From a bacterium (GTDB taxonomy: Bacteria; Zhuqueibacterota; QNDG01; JAGLOF01), in assembly GCA_016934955.1 (NCBI GenBank), contig JAFGRY010000021.1, positions 47,049 to 111,048 of the forward strand: a stretch of 64,000 bases of DNA, in the 5' to 3' direction. The translations under genes were made by a program, and so were the position numbers. Below the pieces are notes generated by a model. That model searched no databases. It saw only the letters and a program-made list of their open reading frames with translations, and was not told where the DNA came from. The stretch's first letter is position 1. The number at the start of each line of letters is the position of its first letter. Below, in pieces: positions 26,874 through 35,324 of this stretch.

Positions 26874-29800
26874 ATGAAACCAATTGAATTTATTATAAAG
26901 CGAAAAGTGTTCATCAGCATGCTGTTCGCAGCGCTCACGCTGCTCGGGATTATTTCCTACAGGCAGCTTGCGGTTGAAATTATTCCGGAAGCCGAGCTGC
27001 CCATGCTCTACGTTCAGGTGAGCGGCCAGACCGAAACCGATCCCGCCTACATCGAGAACCAGCTGATCATTCCGCTTGAGGGTGCTGTCAGTACGCTTGA
27101 AGGCATTGAAAAACTGGAATCGTTTGCCGAATCGCGCAGCGGATCGCTCGTCATATATTACACGCAGAACACCGATATCAAATACGCGTACCTCAAGCTG
27201 CAGGAAAAGGTCGACGCCCTGAAATCGAGCCTTCCCGACGGCTTCACCGTCCAGGTGGTCAAGGTGGATACGGAACAGCTCGCCAACCAGTTTATGGGCC
27301 TGCAGGTTCGCGGCTCCGGCGGTGTCGACCGGGTCAGAAACATCGTCGATGAAGAAGTGACGCCGGAACTGGAGAATATCGACGGTATCGCCAATGTGGA
27401 GGTGTTCGGAGGCCGGGAAAAAACCGTGGAAGTGATCCTCAACGAGGAAGCGTGCCGGGCAGCGGGCGTCACCCCTTCCCAGATCCGGAACATCATTCGT
27501 CAGAACGGGGAGATCCGCAGTTTCGTGGGACAGGCATGGGACCGCCACCGCCGCTATTTCGTCAATGTAACCGCCGAGTACACCGACATCAGGAACCTCG
27601 AGGATATTATCGTCAATCAGCAGGGACCGATCCTGCTGAAGGATGTGGCTGAAATATTTTTCGGCGTCAAGGATCAGACATCCCTCAGCAGGGTAAACGG
27701 CAAAGAGGCGGTGACCGTGCAGCTGGTTCGGGATGCCAGGGTCAATCTTATCGATCTCTCCCATATCACCCAGAAAGTCATCAAGGACCTGAACGCGAAG
27801 CTCGCGCCTCAGGATATCGAGGTCGTTATTCAGAGCAACGAAGCAGAGACCATGGAGAAAAATATCGACCTCATCATCTCCCTGGCGCTCATCGGCGGTG
27901 TGCTCGCTGTGCTCATCCTCTGGATGTTCCTGCGTAATTTCACGCTCGTGCTCACCATTGCCCTGGCCATGCCCATTTCGATTTTTACGGCCCTGAATCT
28001 GTTTTACGCCTTTCATATCACCCTCAACAGTCTCACGCTGGTCGGTATCGCCCTCGCCATCGGCATGCTGCTTGACAACAGCGTCGTTGTCCTGGAAAAT
28101 ATCTACCGGCTCGCGTCCCTGAAACGGGATCCGCAGACCGCCGTGGTTCAGGGAGCCTCGGAGGTGTGGCGGTCGGTGGTCGCGGCGACCCTGACGACCA
28201 TCGCCGTATTTCTTCCCTTCATTTTCACGTCGGATTCGGTGATACGGCTGCTGGGCAGAAACATCGCCTTTTCGATCATTTCCACTCTGGTGGTCTCGCT
28301 TGCCGTGGCCCTGCTTGTCGTGCCCATGGTCACCCATTACTTCCTTTCCCGAAACAGGGAGAAGGGCGGGCCGATTTTCCAGAAGGTGAGCCAGAAAAAC
28401 AGGCTGGTTCAGCTCTATACCGTGCTTCTGAAAACCGGAATGCGTTTTCCGTTTCAGACGATTCTGGCGGCGCTGGCGCTCTTTTTCATCAGTCTCATCG
28501 CCTGCCTTTCCCTTGTTCCCAGTACAACCAGCGAGGTGGAAACCAGCGAAATCAATCTCTACGTGACCATGCCCGGAGGGGCGACGCTCGATAAAACCGA
28601 CCTGGTGGTGGCCGACATCGAAGCCCGGCTGGACGACCTCCCTGAAAAAGAGGACATCATCTCGAAAATTTACGAGGATGAAGCCATTGTCACGGTCAAC
28701 CTCAAAGATAATTTCGAAAAGATCGAAAAGAGAAACGCGGCCCAGATAAAAAATATCATCGAAGACCGGGTGGATGACATCCGCAGCGCCGAGATCGGGT
28801 TCGAGCAGCCCCAGTCCAGCCGCCGCTTCCGGGGGGGAGGAGGTTCCAATCCGGGGGCGAGCCTGGAGCGCATGATGGGCATGGGCGCCCAGCAGGAAAA
28901 GGTGGTGATCATCGGTTCCGATTTCGAGAGTATGCGCAACGTGGCCGATGACATCGAGTATTATCTCGAAGATCTCTCCACCATCTCTTCAGTGAGCGTC
29001 AATATTTCCGACAACACGCCCGAGGTGCATCTGGCGCTGGATCTCAATCTCATGAGCCAGAACGATATTCCGCTTACGAGCATCAGCTCGGAGCTCAACT
29101 CCTTCACCAACCAGTTCACATCGGGACTCACTTTCAAACAGGACGATGAGGAGTACGACATCACGATCCGGATGGACGTCCCGGAGGATGATGAGGATAA
29201 AATCATGGATGATCTGGAGAGCCTGGAGATTCCGTCGTCGACCGGCGCGACCTACCCGCTCTCGCAGCTGAGCCAGATCTACTACAGCACCGGTATGTCG
29301 ACGATAAACCGGGTCGATCAGGAGAAACAGATAGAGGTCACCTACCGGTTCGAGGATGATGTCAACAGCTCCAAGGCCCTCCTCGAGTCCGCCCGCATGG
29401 AGGTGGAGGACGTCGTCGCCGGGCTGACCCTGCCCGCGGGCATGGCGGTTGAGGTCGTTCATGACGAACGGGATTTCAGCGAATTCTATTTCCTCATCGG
29501 TGCGGCGGTGATTCTCATTCTCATGATTCTCGCTTCCGTGTTCGAGTCGCTGTTTCTGCCTTTTGTTATCATGTTTTCGATTCCCTTCGCGGCCACCGGT
29601 TCGTTCCTGGCCCTGATGATCACCGGAACATCGCTGCTCAATGTAAACGTGCTTACCGGTATGGTGATCCTGCTCGGCGTTGTCGTCAACAACGGGATCA
29701 TCCTCATCGACTATGTGCGAATTCTCAGACAGCGGGGAACGAGAAAATCCCGGGCGCTGATCATGGCCGGTCAGGCCAGGCTGCGGCCGATTCTGATTAC

Positions 29801-31598
29801 GGCGATCACCACCATTGTCGGCATGATGCCGCTGGCCATGGGTAAGGCGGAGTATGTTACCCAGATCGGCGCGCCCTTTGCCATTACCGTCATCGGCGGA
29901 CTGCTTGTCAGTACGATGCTGACGCTGATATTCATCCCCACTGTCTATTCCGGTCTCGAGAGCAGTATGGAGTGGATGCGGCAGCTGTCATGGAAGATCA
30001 AGGGACTCATGGCCCTGCTTATGGCGGGCGGGCTGCTGCTTGTCTATACCGGTATTCAGACATTCCTCTGGCAGGTTATCGTATTCATCGTACTGCTGAT
30101 CGCGATTCCTGCTTCGGTCTATTTCGTGATGACGAGCCTGAGAAAAGCGAGCGCCGAGATCATCCCCGCCGATGTGCCGATCACCATTTCCATCCGCAAT
30201 CTGGTGAAAGTGTACGATAGAAAATCACGGTTCGTGAGGGAATGGACAAAAGGCCGGGACATCATCGAACACGCCGGCAGGCAGAAAAAGTACCGGAAGG
30301 TGAAGGATTTCGAGGATCTTGTCTGGCAGGTGCCGTTCATGGCGTTCCTGGTCTACTTCACCTACTTTTTCATCAGCAGAGGATTCTGGGTGTTCGCGCT
30401 GTCGCATGCGGTCTATTTCTTCGGATTTTACATGCTCGGCCCTCTGGATCAGTATTCGGCCTATAAAACATCGAAAACCAGGAAGAAGATATACCGGCGC
30501 GTGTATGAACAGCTCTCCCGGATCTTTTTCTGGGGGTTCCCGCTGCTGAATCTCGTTATCTTTCAGGTGAAGTGGGGGAACGCCGCCGTCACCATCTTTA
30601 TCGGACTGGTCTGGTATCTGGCGCTTACGGTGTATACGACCTCGAATCACCTGCATCATAAAGGAGTGAGAATCGAGCGGATAACCGGCCGCTTCTCCGG
30701 CCTGCGCCGGAAGTTCTACCGTTTCGTGATGATGATTCCGATCATCGGCCGCAAGAAAGTGCCCTTCAGGGCCCTCGATCAGGCATCGATGGAAATCGGC
30801 AAAGGCATGTTCGGCCTGCTCGGTCCCAACGGGGCCGGCAAATCGACGATGATGCGGATCGTCACCGGTATTCTCGAGCAGAGCTACGGCAAGATCGAGA
30901 TCAACGGCATCGATGTAAACGAGAAACGGGAAGAACTCCAGGGACTGATCGGATACCTCCCCCAGGAATTCGGCATGTATGAAAATATGACCGCCTACGA
31001 GTTTCTGCAGTATCAGGCGATTCTGAAAAATCTCACCGATCCCGCGAAGCGGGAAAAGCGGGTGCTGGAAGTGCTTGAGGCGGTCCACATGGCCCATAAC
31101 AGGGACGCGAAGATCGGTTCGTTCTCGGGCGGCATGAAACAGAGGATCGGGATAGCCCAGATTCTGCTCCATCTGCCGCGCATCCTGGTGGTCGATGAAC
31201 CGACTTCCGGTCTCGATCCCCGGGAAAGAATCCGGTTCCGCAACCTGCTGGTCGAGCTGAGCCGTGACCGTATCGTGATCTTCTCGACCCATATCATCGA
31301 AGACATCTCTTCTTCATGTAATAAAGTGGCGGTGCTGAACAGGGGACAGCTCAAGTTCCTGGGCGATCCCGCCCGTATGACCGACGCGGCCGAAGGCCGG
31401 GTGTGGCAGTTCCGCGTGCCTATCAATGAGTTCGACAGCATCGCCAGGAATCTGCTGATCATTCACCATATGCGTGACGGTGATTCAATCCGCATCCGTT
31501 GTCTATCGGCGAAGAAACCGGCGGCACAGGCGGTCACGGTGAAGCCGACCCTGGAAGACGCCTACCTCTGGCTGCTGAAGAAGGAGAGTATGGAGTAG
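26874..31598 (+). CDS. RND permease fused to an ABC ATPase whose nucleotide-binding domain is split by a membrane insertion
   Basis: The 1574-residue protein starts as a full RND permease (residues 1 to about 1025; TM4 block GMLLDNSVVVLENIYRL, TM10 block GVVVNNGIILIDYVRIL). Two extra helices follow (about 1029-1072), then the first strand and A-loop of an ABC domain (ISIRNLVKVY, about 1105-1114). Next come about 180 residues with roughly four helices (VPFMAFLVYFTYFFIS, FALSHAVYFFGFYML, LLNLVIF, TIFIGLVWYLALTVY). The ABC domain then resumes at VPFRALDQASMEIGKG (about 1296): Walker A GPNGAGKST near 1318, GYLPQEF, signature FSGGMKQR near 1418, Walker B ILVVDEP, and H-switch STHIIED. All catalytic ABC motifs are intact. 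No frameshift or stop interrupts the reading frame. Its ATPase part resembles the one encoded at 16649. Confidence 0.93.
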   Translation: MKPIEFIIKRKVFISMLFAALTLLGIISYRQLAVEIIPEAELPMLYVQVSGQTETDPAYIENQLIIPLEGAVSTLEGIEKLESFAESRSGSLVIYYTQNTDIKYAYLKLQEKVDALKSSLPDGFTVQVVKVDTEQLANQFMGLQVRGSGGVDRVRNIVDEEVTPELENIDGIANVEVFGGREKTVEVILNEEACRAAGVTPSQIRNIIRQNGEIRSFVGQAWDRHRRYFVNVTAEYTDIRNLEDIIVNQQGPILLKDVAEIFFGVKDQTSLSRVNGKEAVTVQLVRDARVNLIDLSHITQKVIKDLNAKLAPQDIEVVIQSNEAETMEKNIDLIISLALIGGVLAVLILWMFLRNFTLVLTIALAMPISIFTALNLFYAFHITLNSLTLVGIALAIGMLLDNSVVVLENIYRLASLKRDPQTAVVQGASEVWRSVVAATLTTIAVFLPFIFTSDSVIRLLGRNIAFSIISTLVVSLAVALLVVPMVTHYFLSRNREKGGPIFQKVSQKNRLVQLYTVLLKTGMRFPFQTILAALALFFISLIACLSLVPSTTSEVETSEINLYVTMPGGATLDKTDLVVADIEARLDDLPEKEDIISKIYEDEAIVTVNLKDNFEKIEKRNAAQIKNIIEDRVDDIRSAEIGFEQPQSSRRFRGGGGSNPGASLERMMGMGAQQEKVVIIGSDFESMRNVADDIEYYLEDLSTISSVSVNISDNTPEVHLALDLNLMSQNDIPLTSISSELNSFTNQFTSGLTFKQDDEEYDITIRMDVPEDDEDKIMDDLESLEIPSSTGATYPLSQLSQIYYSTGMSTINRVDQEKQIEVTYRFEDDVNSSKALLESARMEVEDVVAGLTLPAGMAVEVVHDERDFSEFYFLIGAAVILILMILASVFESLFLPFVIMFSIPFAATGSFLALMITGTSLLNVNVLTGMVILLGVVVNNGIILIDYVRILRQRGTRKSRALIMAGQARLRPILITAITTIVGMMPLAMGKAEYVTQIGAPFAITVIGGLLVSTMLTLIFIPTVYSGLESSMEWMRQLSWKIKGLMALLMAGGLLLVYTGIQTFLWQVIVFIVLLIAIPASVYFVMTSLRKASAEIIPADVPITISIRNLVKVYDRKSRFVREWTKGRDIIEHAGRQKKYRKVKDFEDLVWQVPFMAFLVYFTYFFISRGFWVFALSHAVYFFGFYMLGPLDQYSAYKTSKTRKKIYRRVYEQLSRIFFWGFPLLNLVIFQVKWGNAAVTIFIGLVWYLALTVYTTSNHLHHKGVRIERITGRFSGLRRKFYRFVMMIPIIGRKKVPFRALDQASMEIGKGMFGLLGPNGAGKSTMMRIVTGILEQSYGKIEINGIDVNEKREELQGLIGYLPQEFGMYENMTAYEFLQYQAILKNLTDPAKREKRVLEVLEAVHMAHNRDAKIGSFSGGMKQRIGIAQILLHLPRILVVDEPTSGLDPRERIRFRNLLVELSRDRIVIFSTHIIEDISSSCNKVAVLNRGQLKFLGDPARMTDAAEGRVWQFRVPINEFDSIARNLLIIHHMRDGDSIRIRCLSAKKPAAQAVTVKPTLEDAYLWLLKKESME

Positions 31599-31639
31599 GC
31601 GGCAGGCTGCTTTTCACAAACTTAATCACAGGTGTACGC

Positions 31640-32353
31640 ATGCAACTAAATGCAGAGATACGGAAATGGCAGGATATCGTGGTCAAGCTGTTTCGGTATA
31701 ATATAAAGATCATTTTCGGCAACAAGTTTATCTATTTTCTCCTGGCGGCGATCGCGTTCTTTTTACTGGTGGCGATTATAAATCTTTTTTCAGATACCAG
31801 CCCCTCGGCGGAAATCATCTACTCGTGGCTGCTGTTCCCGGGTATTCTGCTGGTGTTCTATCCCACAACATTCGGTATTCAGAACGACGTGGATACGCGG
31901 ATGCTGGAAATACTGTTCGGTATTCCCAATTACCGGTACAAGGTGTGGCTCGTCCGCATGGCGCTGACCTATATCGTCGTGGCCGTCATTCTCTCGATTC
32001 TCGCATTTCTCAGCAGCATGGCATTCGTCCTGATTCCGGTAATCGAGATGACCTACCAGGTCATGTTTCCGATTTTCTTTTTGGGCTGCATGTCATTTAT
32101 GTTCTCGACCCTGGTGAAGAACGGCAGCGGGGCGGCCGTGGTGATGATCGTGTTCGGGCTGATTATCTGGATTGTCAGTGCGGCCCTGGGGAAATACAAC
32201 ATTTTCCTCAACCCCTTCTCCATGCCCACAGACATCAATGAAACGATCTGGGCGGGAAACGTCTCCAGCAACCGGATTTTTCTTGCCGCGGGGACGGTGA
32301 TTTTTCTCCTGGTGGGACTGTTCCGGCTGCAGAAGCGGGAGAAGTTCATGTAG
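31640..32353 (+). CDS. ABC-2 type permease
   Basis: The 237-residue protein has six predicted helices (LLAAIAFFLLVAIINLF, LLFPGILLVFYPTTFGI, ALTYIVVAVILSILAFLSS, a pair around IEMTYQVMFPIFFLGCMSFMFS, VVMIVFGLIIWIVSAAL, and a last one near IFLAAGTVIFLLVGLF), the usual topology of ABC-2 half-transporters. The start at 31640 follows AGGTG by five bases; an earlier in-frame start overlaps the hybrid gene and is less likely. Coming directly after the RND-ABC hybrid, it is the natural membrane partner for that ATPase domain. It is the last gene of the operon, 28 bases before a terminator. Confidence 0.88.
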   Translation: MQLNAEIRKWQDIVVKLFRYNIKIIFGNKFIYFLLAAIAFFLLVAIINLFSDTSPSAEIIYSWLLFPGILLVFYPTTFGIQNDVDTRMLEILFGIPNYRYKVWLVRMALTYIVVAVILSILAFLSSMAFVLIPVIEMTYQVMFPIFFLGCMSFMFSTLVKNGSGAAVVMIVFGLIIWIVSAALGKYNIFLNPFSMPTDINETIWAGNVSSNRIFLAAGTVIFLLVGLFRLQKREKFM

Positions 32354-32381
32354 GCGCGTTTTGCCGCTTGAATAGAATAGA

Positions 32382-32412
32382 AAAGCCCGGCCCGGGGAAT
32401 CGGCCGGGCTTT
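32382..32412. terminator. Bidirectional terminator between convergent operons
   Basis: An 11-bp stem AAAGCCCGGCC / GGCCGGGCTTT with a 9-base loop lies between the export operon (plus) and the serine dehydratase gene (minus). A-rich and T-rich flanks on the two sides suit termination in both directions. Confidence 0.8.
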
Positions 32413-32504
32413 ATGCTGTCCCCATTCCCGATGGCCGGCAGGAGTAGTATGCTGCATCGGCGGCAGCGAATCATGCAGTCAGCCGGGAGCGGATTCCCCG
32501 CTGT

Positions 32505-33725
32505 CTAGCCAAGGGGATCGCTGTCGTCTCTCTGCTGGAGCGTGGCGGCGAGACCGCCGCCGGAGGTTTCCTTGTAGAGACTGGGGAGATCGTGCCCAGT
32601 CTGTTTCATGGTGAGCACTACCTGGTCAAAACTGACCCGGTGACGGCCGTCCGAGAGCATCGCGAACGTGTTGGCGTCAAGGGCGCGGGAGGCGGCGAAT
32701 GCGTTCCGCTCGATACAGGGAACCTGTACCAGACCGGCCACCGGATCACAGGTGAGCCCGAGATGGTGTTCGAGTCCCATTTCCGCTGCATATTCCACCT
32801 GCAGGGGCGTGCCGCCGAACAGCTGCATGGCGGCGGCAGCCGCCATGGCGCAGGCGGTGCCGATCTCACCCTGACAGCCCACTTCCGCACCTGATATCGA
32901 GGCGTTATGCTTGACCAGGTTCCCGACGAGACCGGCGGTGGCCAGGGCCCGCAGGATCTTCTGGGTGGTGAATTTGTGAAAGCTTCGGATGTAGTGCAGG
33001 ACAGCCGGCAGTACCCCGCAGGAACCGCAGGTCGGCGCGGTCACAACCGTTCCGCCGGCCGCGTTTTCTTCAGCGGCAGCCAGCGCATAGGCAAACACGA
33101 GACTGCGCCGCTTGAGGCTCCCTTTAAGGCTCTGGGCCTTGATATGATAGGATGCGGCCTTGCGGCGAAGTTTCAGCCGTCCCGGAAGTGATCCCTCCGC
33201 TTCCAGGCCCGCGGTGATGGAATGAACCATTACCTTCCAGACATCTTCCAGATAGTTCCATATGTCCGGATCCTCCCGGTCCGATACGTATTCCCAGATG
33301 TTTCGTCCGTTTTTTTCACACCAATTGAGAATCTCTTCCATGGCGGTCAGGTCATAGACGCGCGGAGGACGGAATACGGTGCCGTCGTCCGCGAGGGCGC
33401 CTCCGCCGATGCTGTAGACGGTCCAGGTGCCGGTGATCGCGCCCTCTCCTGATACGGCCTCGAAGGTCATGCCGTTGGGATGTGCAGGCAGCACCGTATC
33501 CGGCTTCCAGATGATCTGGACCGGCGCCGGCGCCAGTACCGAGGTGACGGCATCGTCGGTCAGATGCCCTTTGCCTGTTGCGCCCAGACTTCCGTAGAGG
33601 GTGATTCTGAACGAAGCCGCTTCAGGATGTTTTTCCCGAAAGATGGCCGCGGCTCTTCCGGGGGCCATGGTGTGGCTGCTGGAAGGACCTCGCCCGATTC
33701 TGTATATTTCCCGAATGGAGTACAT
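32505..33725 (-). CDS. sdaA: L-serine ammonia-lyase (iron-sulfur serine dehydratase, single chain)
   Basis: The 406-residue enzyme deaminates L-serine to pyruvate and ammonia using a [4Fe-4S] cluster. The N-terminal beta domain has the GPSSSHTMAPG motif. The alpha domain carries the cluster cysteines in TAPTCGSCGVLPA, GCQGEIG and TCDPVAG, with VQVPCIERNA after them. At about 400 residues it is shorter than the E. coli enzymes (about 455) but both domains are represented. The start at 33725 follows AGGAGAG by seven bases; a longer in-frame start has no such site. It is probably monocistronic or the end of the minus-strand run from 37586. Confidence 0.95.
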   Translation of the reverse strand: MYSIREIYRIGRGPSSSHTMAPGRAAAIFREKHPEAASFRITLYGSLGATGKGHLTDDAVTSVLAPAPVQIIWKPDTVLPAHPNGMTFEAVSGEGAITGTWTVYSIGGGALADDGTVFRPPRVYDLTAMEEILNWCEKNGRNIWEYVSDREDPDIWNYLEDVWKVMVHSITAGLEAEGSLPGRLKLRRKAASYHIKAQSLKGSLKRRSLVFAYALAAAEENAAGGTVVTAPTCGSCGVLPAVLHYIRSFHKFTTQKILRALATAGLVGNLVKHNASISGAEVGCQGEIGTACAMAAAAAMQLFGGTPLQVEYAAEMGLEHHLGLTCDPVAGLVQVPCIERNAFAASRALDANTFAMLSDGRHRVSFDQVVLTMKQTGHDLPSLYKETSGGGLAATLQQRDDSDPLG

Positions 33726-33883
33726 GCGATTACTCTCCTGTTTTTTCCTGTCAGCTGCCGCAAGGTACAATAGTATTGTCCAATGTGGAAGCGAATAGTG
33801 ACCCTGCAGAACAGGGCGCTGTCACCACGGTGGTGCTGGGCGCCCATCCCGGGGGACGGCAGGTGCTGCCAGCGGCTTCCGGA

Positions 33884-34531
33884 TCAAAAGAGGCTCATGA
33901 CGATAAGGGTCTGTGCCGCGTAGTAGAAGAGAAGATTGATCCGGTTATGGGGGAAGGGGGTGACGAAACGGTTCCAGGCCACTATGATGTCGGAGATGTA
34001 GAACAGAACCGCCCCGGCGAACAGACGAAACGCCTGCGCGATGGTGAATATCTCACTGCCGAAGGCGGACGCGGCGCGTTCCACCATGAGCGATATTACG
34101 GTCATGTAGATGATCACGGGTATTTTCAGGCTGCCGAGACCCGGACGGAATCGGCCATAGAGAAGCAGTGCCAGCAGGACAAGAACGACGATGATGCCGG
34201 GCTCCGTTATCTGAATCGTGACACCGATACTGAAGGCCGCGATATAGAACAGATGCGTAATCAGAAATGCGATGAGGCCGATCCGGAAGAAGCGGCCGTC
34301 ATCCCGCTTGATGAGCGCCGTGTCGCCGACCAGGGAGAATACCAGCCCCGCGAACAGGAGATCACGGGACATCGAAGGATCTGACTGTGCGGCAAGAGCG
34401 ATAATCAGCATCGTCGTCACCGGCTTGAGGATAACGAACAGCCGTTCGCGTTTGCTGAAGTCGGCGGCAATGCAGAGAAGGGCGGTGATCGCGATTATCG
34501 TGAGCTGGACCGCGATGGTGACAATCGGCAT
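33884..34531 (-). CDS. YhhN-family membrane protein (lysoplasmalogenase-like)
   Basis: The 215-residue protein has about eight short helices and the YhhN/TMEM86 conserved positions: KPVTT near residue 37, GLVFSLVGDTAL with the catalytic-type Asp, ITHLFYIAAF, FYISDIIVAWNRF, and YYAAQTLIV near the C-terminus. TMEM86B members hydrolyse the vinyl-ether bond of lysoplasmalogens; bacterial members are mostly untested. GGGAGA precedes the start. It lies downstream of a PAP2 phosphatase gene, from which hairpins separate it, so a shared role in lipid turnover is possible but only inferred. Confidence 0.87.
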   Translation of the reverse strand: MPIVTIAVQLTIIAITALLCIAADFSKRERLFVILKPVTTMLIIALAAQSDPSMSRDLLFAGLVFSLVGDTALIKRDDGRFFRIGLIAFLITHLFYIAAFSIGVTIQITEPGIIVVLVLLALLLYGRFRPGLGSLKIPVIIYMTVISLMVERAASAFGSEIFTIAQAFRLFAGAVLFYISDIIVAWNRFVTPFPHNRINLLFYYAAQTLIVMSLF

Positions 34532-34650
34532 GGGAATCTCCCTCAGGGTCTTAACCTCTCACAAGGTAGTAAAATCTGACCGCGAGATCAAGGAAATAGA
34601 TAGCGCCTTCCGCTGTACACAGCGGCCCGCGATGCGGGCCGGGAAGAATG

Positions 34651-34690
34651 CCTGAATAAAAGAAGAGCCAGGGCATGCCCTGGCTCTTCT
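34651..34690 (-). terminator. Rho-independent terminator after the PAP2 gene
   Basis: A perfect 30-base palindrome (AGAAGAGCCAGGGC arms, 34661-34690) is followed on the minus strand by TTTATTC. It lies 23 bases past the PAP2 stop. A second hairpin (CGGCCCGC-gat-GCGGGCCG, 34622-34640) lies further downstream. Confidence 0.85.
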
Positions 34691-34713
34691 CGATGGTGAA
34701 GAGATTCCGGTTT

Positions 34714-35244
34714 TCAGACCATGAGCACCAGTCCCAGTCTCGCCGAAAGAATGCCGAGGCAGGTGCCGGCCAGAACATCGCTGGGATAATGCACCCCGTT
34801 GTAAACCCGGGAAAATCCAATGGCCGAGGCCGTGCCGTAGAGGGGAATACCGAGACCGGGATAAAAATACTGAAACAGTGTCGCCATCATAAAGGCTCCG
34901 GCCGTATGCCCGGAAGGAAAGCTGAACCTGTCCGGAGCGCGCATGATCGATTTGATGCCCGGCAGCGAGTGAGAAGGGCGTTTCCGTTTAGCCTTGAATT
35001 TCAGCGCGGTCTGGCCGGCCAGTTCTATCACGATCGCGGCGCCGCCGGACTGGAGAAGAAGCCGTGAGTTCGTGCGGTCGAATATGGCGGTAAATACGAT
35101 GATCACCGGATAGAGGTATCCGTATCCGAAATGGGAGAAACCGAACATGATCCGGTCGAGGAATTTCCTGCCGTTCCATCCCGAAATCCGGATACAGAGC
35201 GATCTGTCGAGGGTATGAAGTTTTGAAAGCATTTGTTTCATCAT
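34714..35244 (-). CDS. PAP2-family membrane phosphatase
   Basis: The 176-residue protein has the three phosphatase signatures of the family: KFKAKRKRP (motif 1, residues about 84-92), PSGH (motif 2, near 110) and SRVYNGVHYPSD (motif 3, near 145-156), within five to six helices. Such enzymes dephosphorylate phosphatidic acid, undecaprenyl pyrophosphate or related lipid phosphates on the periplasmic face; the exact substrate is open. Two ATGs at 35244 and 35241 are possible. It follows the DPP-IV-like peptidase gene by 80 bases and is closed by a strong terminator. Confidence 0.94.
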   Translation of the reverse strand: MMKQMLSKLHTLDRSLCIRISGWNGRKFLDRIMFGFSHFGYGYLYPVIIVFTAIFDRTNSRLLLQSGGAAIVIELAGQTALKFKAKRKRPSHSLPGIKSIMRAPDRFSFPSGHTAGAFMMATLFQYFYPGLGIPLYGTASAIGFSRVYNGVHYPSDVLAGTCLGILSARLGLVLMV

Positions 35245-35324
35245 CTATCCCGGTTCCTCATTCACTGATGCATGGATGGGCTCTGTTCAGACCTTAAATA
35301 TTGCAATATCCATGCCATGTTCTT

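Noticed and set aside
33776..34384. Open frame of 202 codons on the plus strand
   Set aside because: It is antisense to the YhhN-family gene, which has conserved family motifs and a ribosome binding site.
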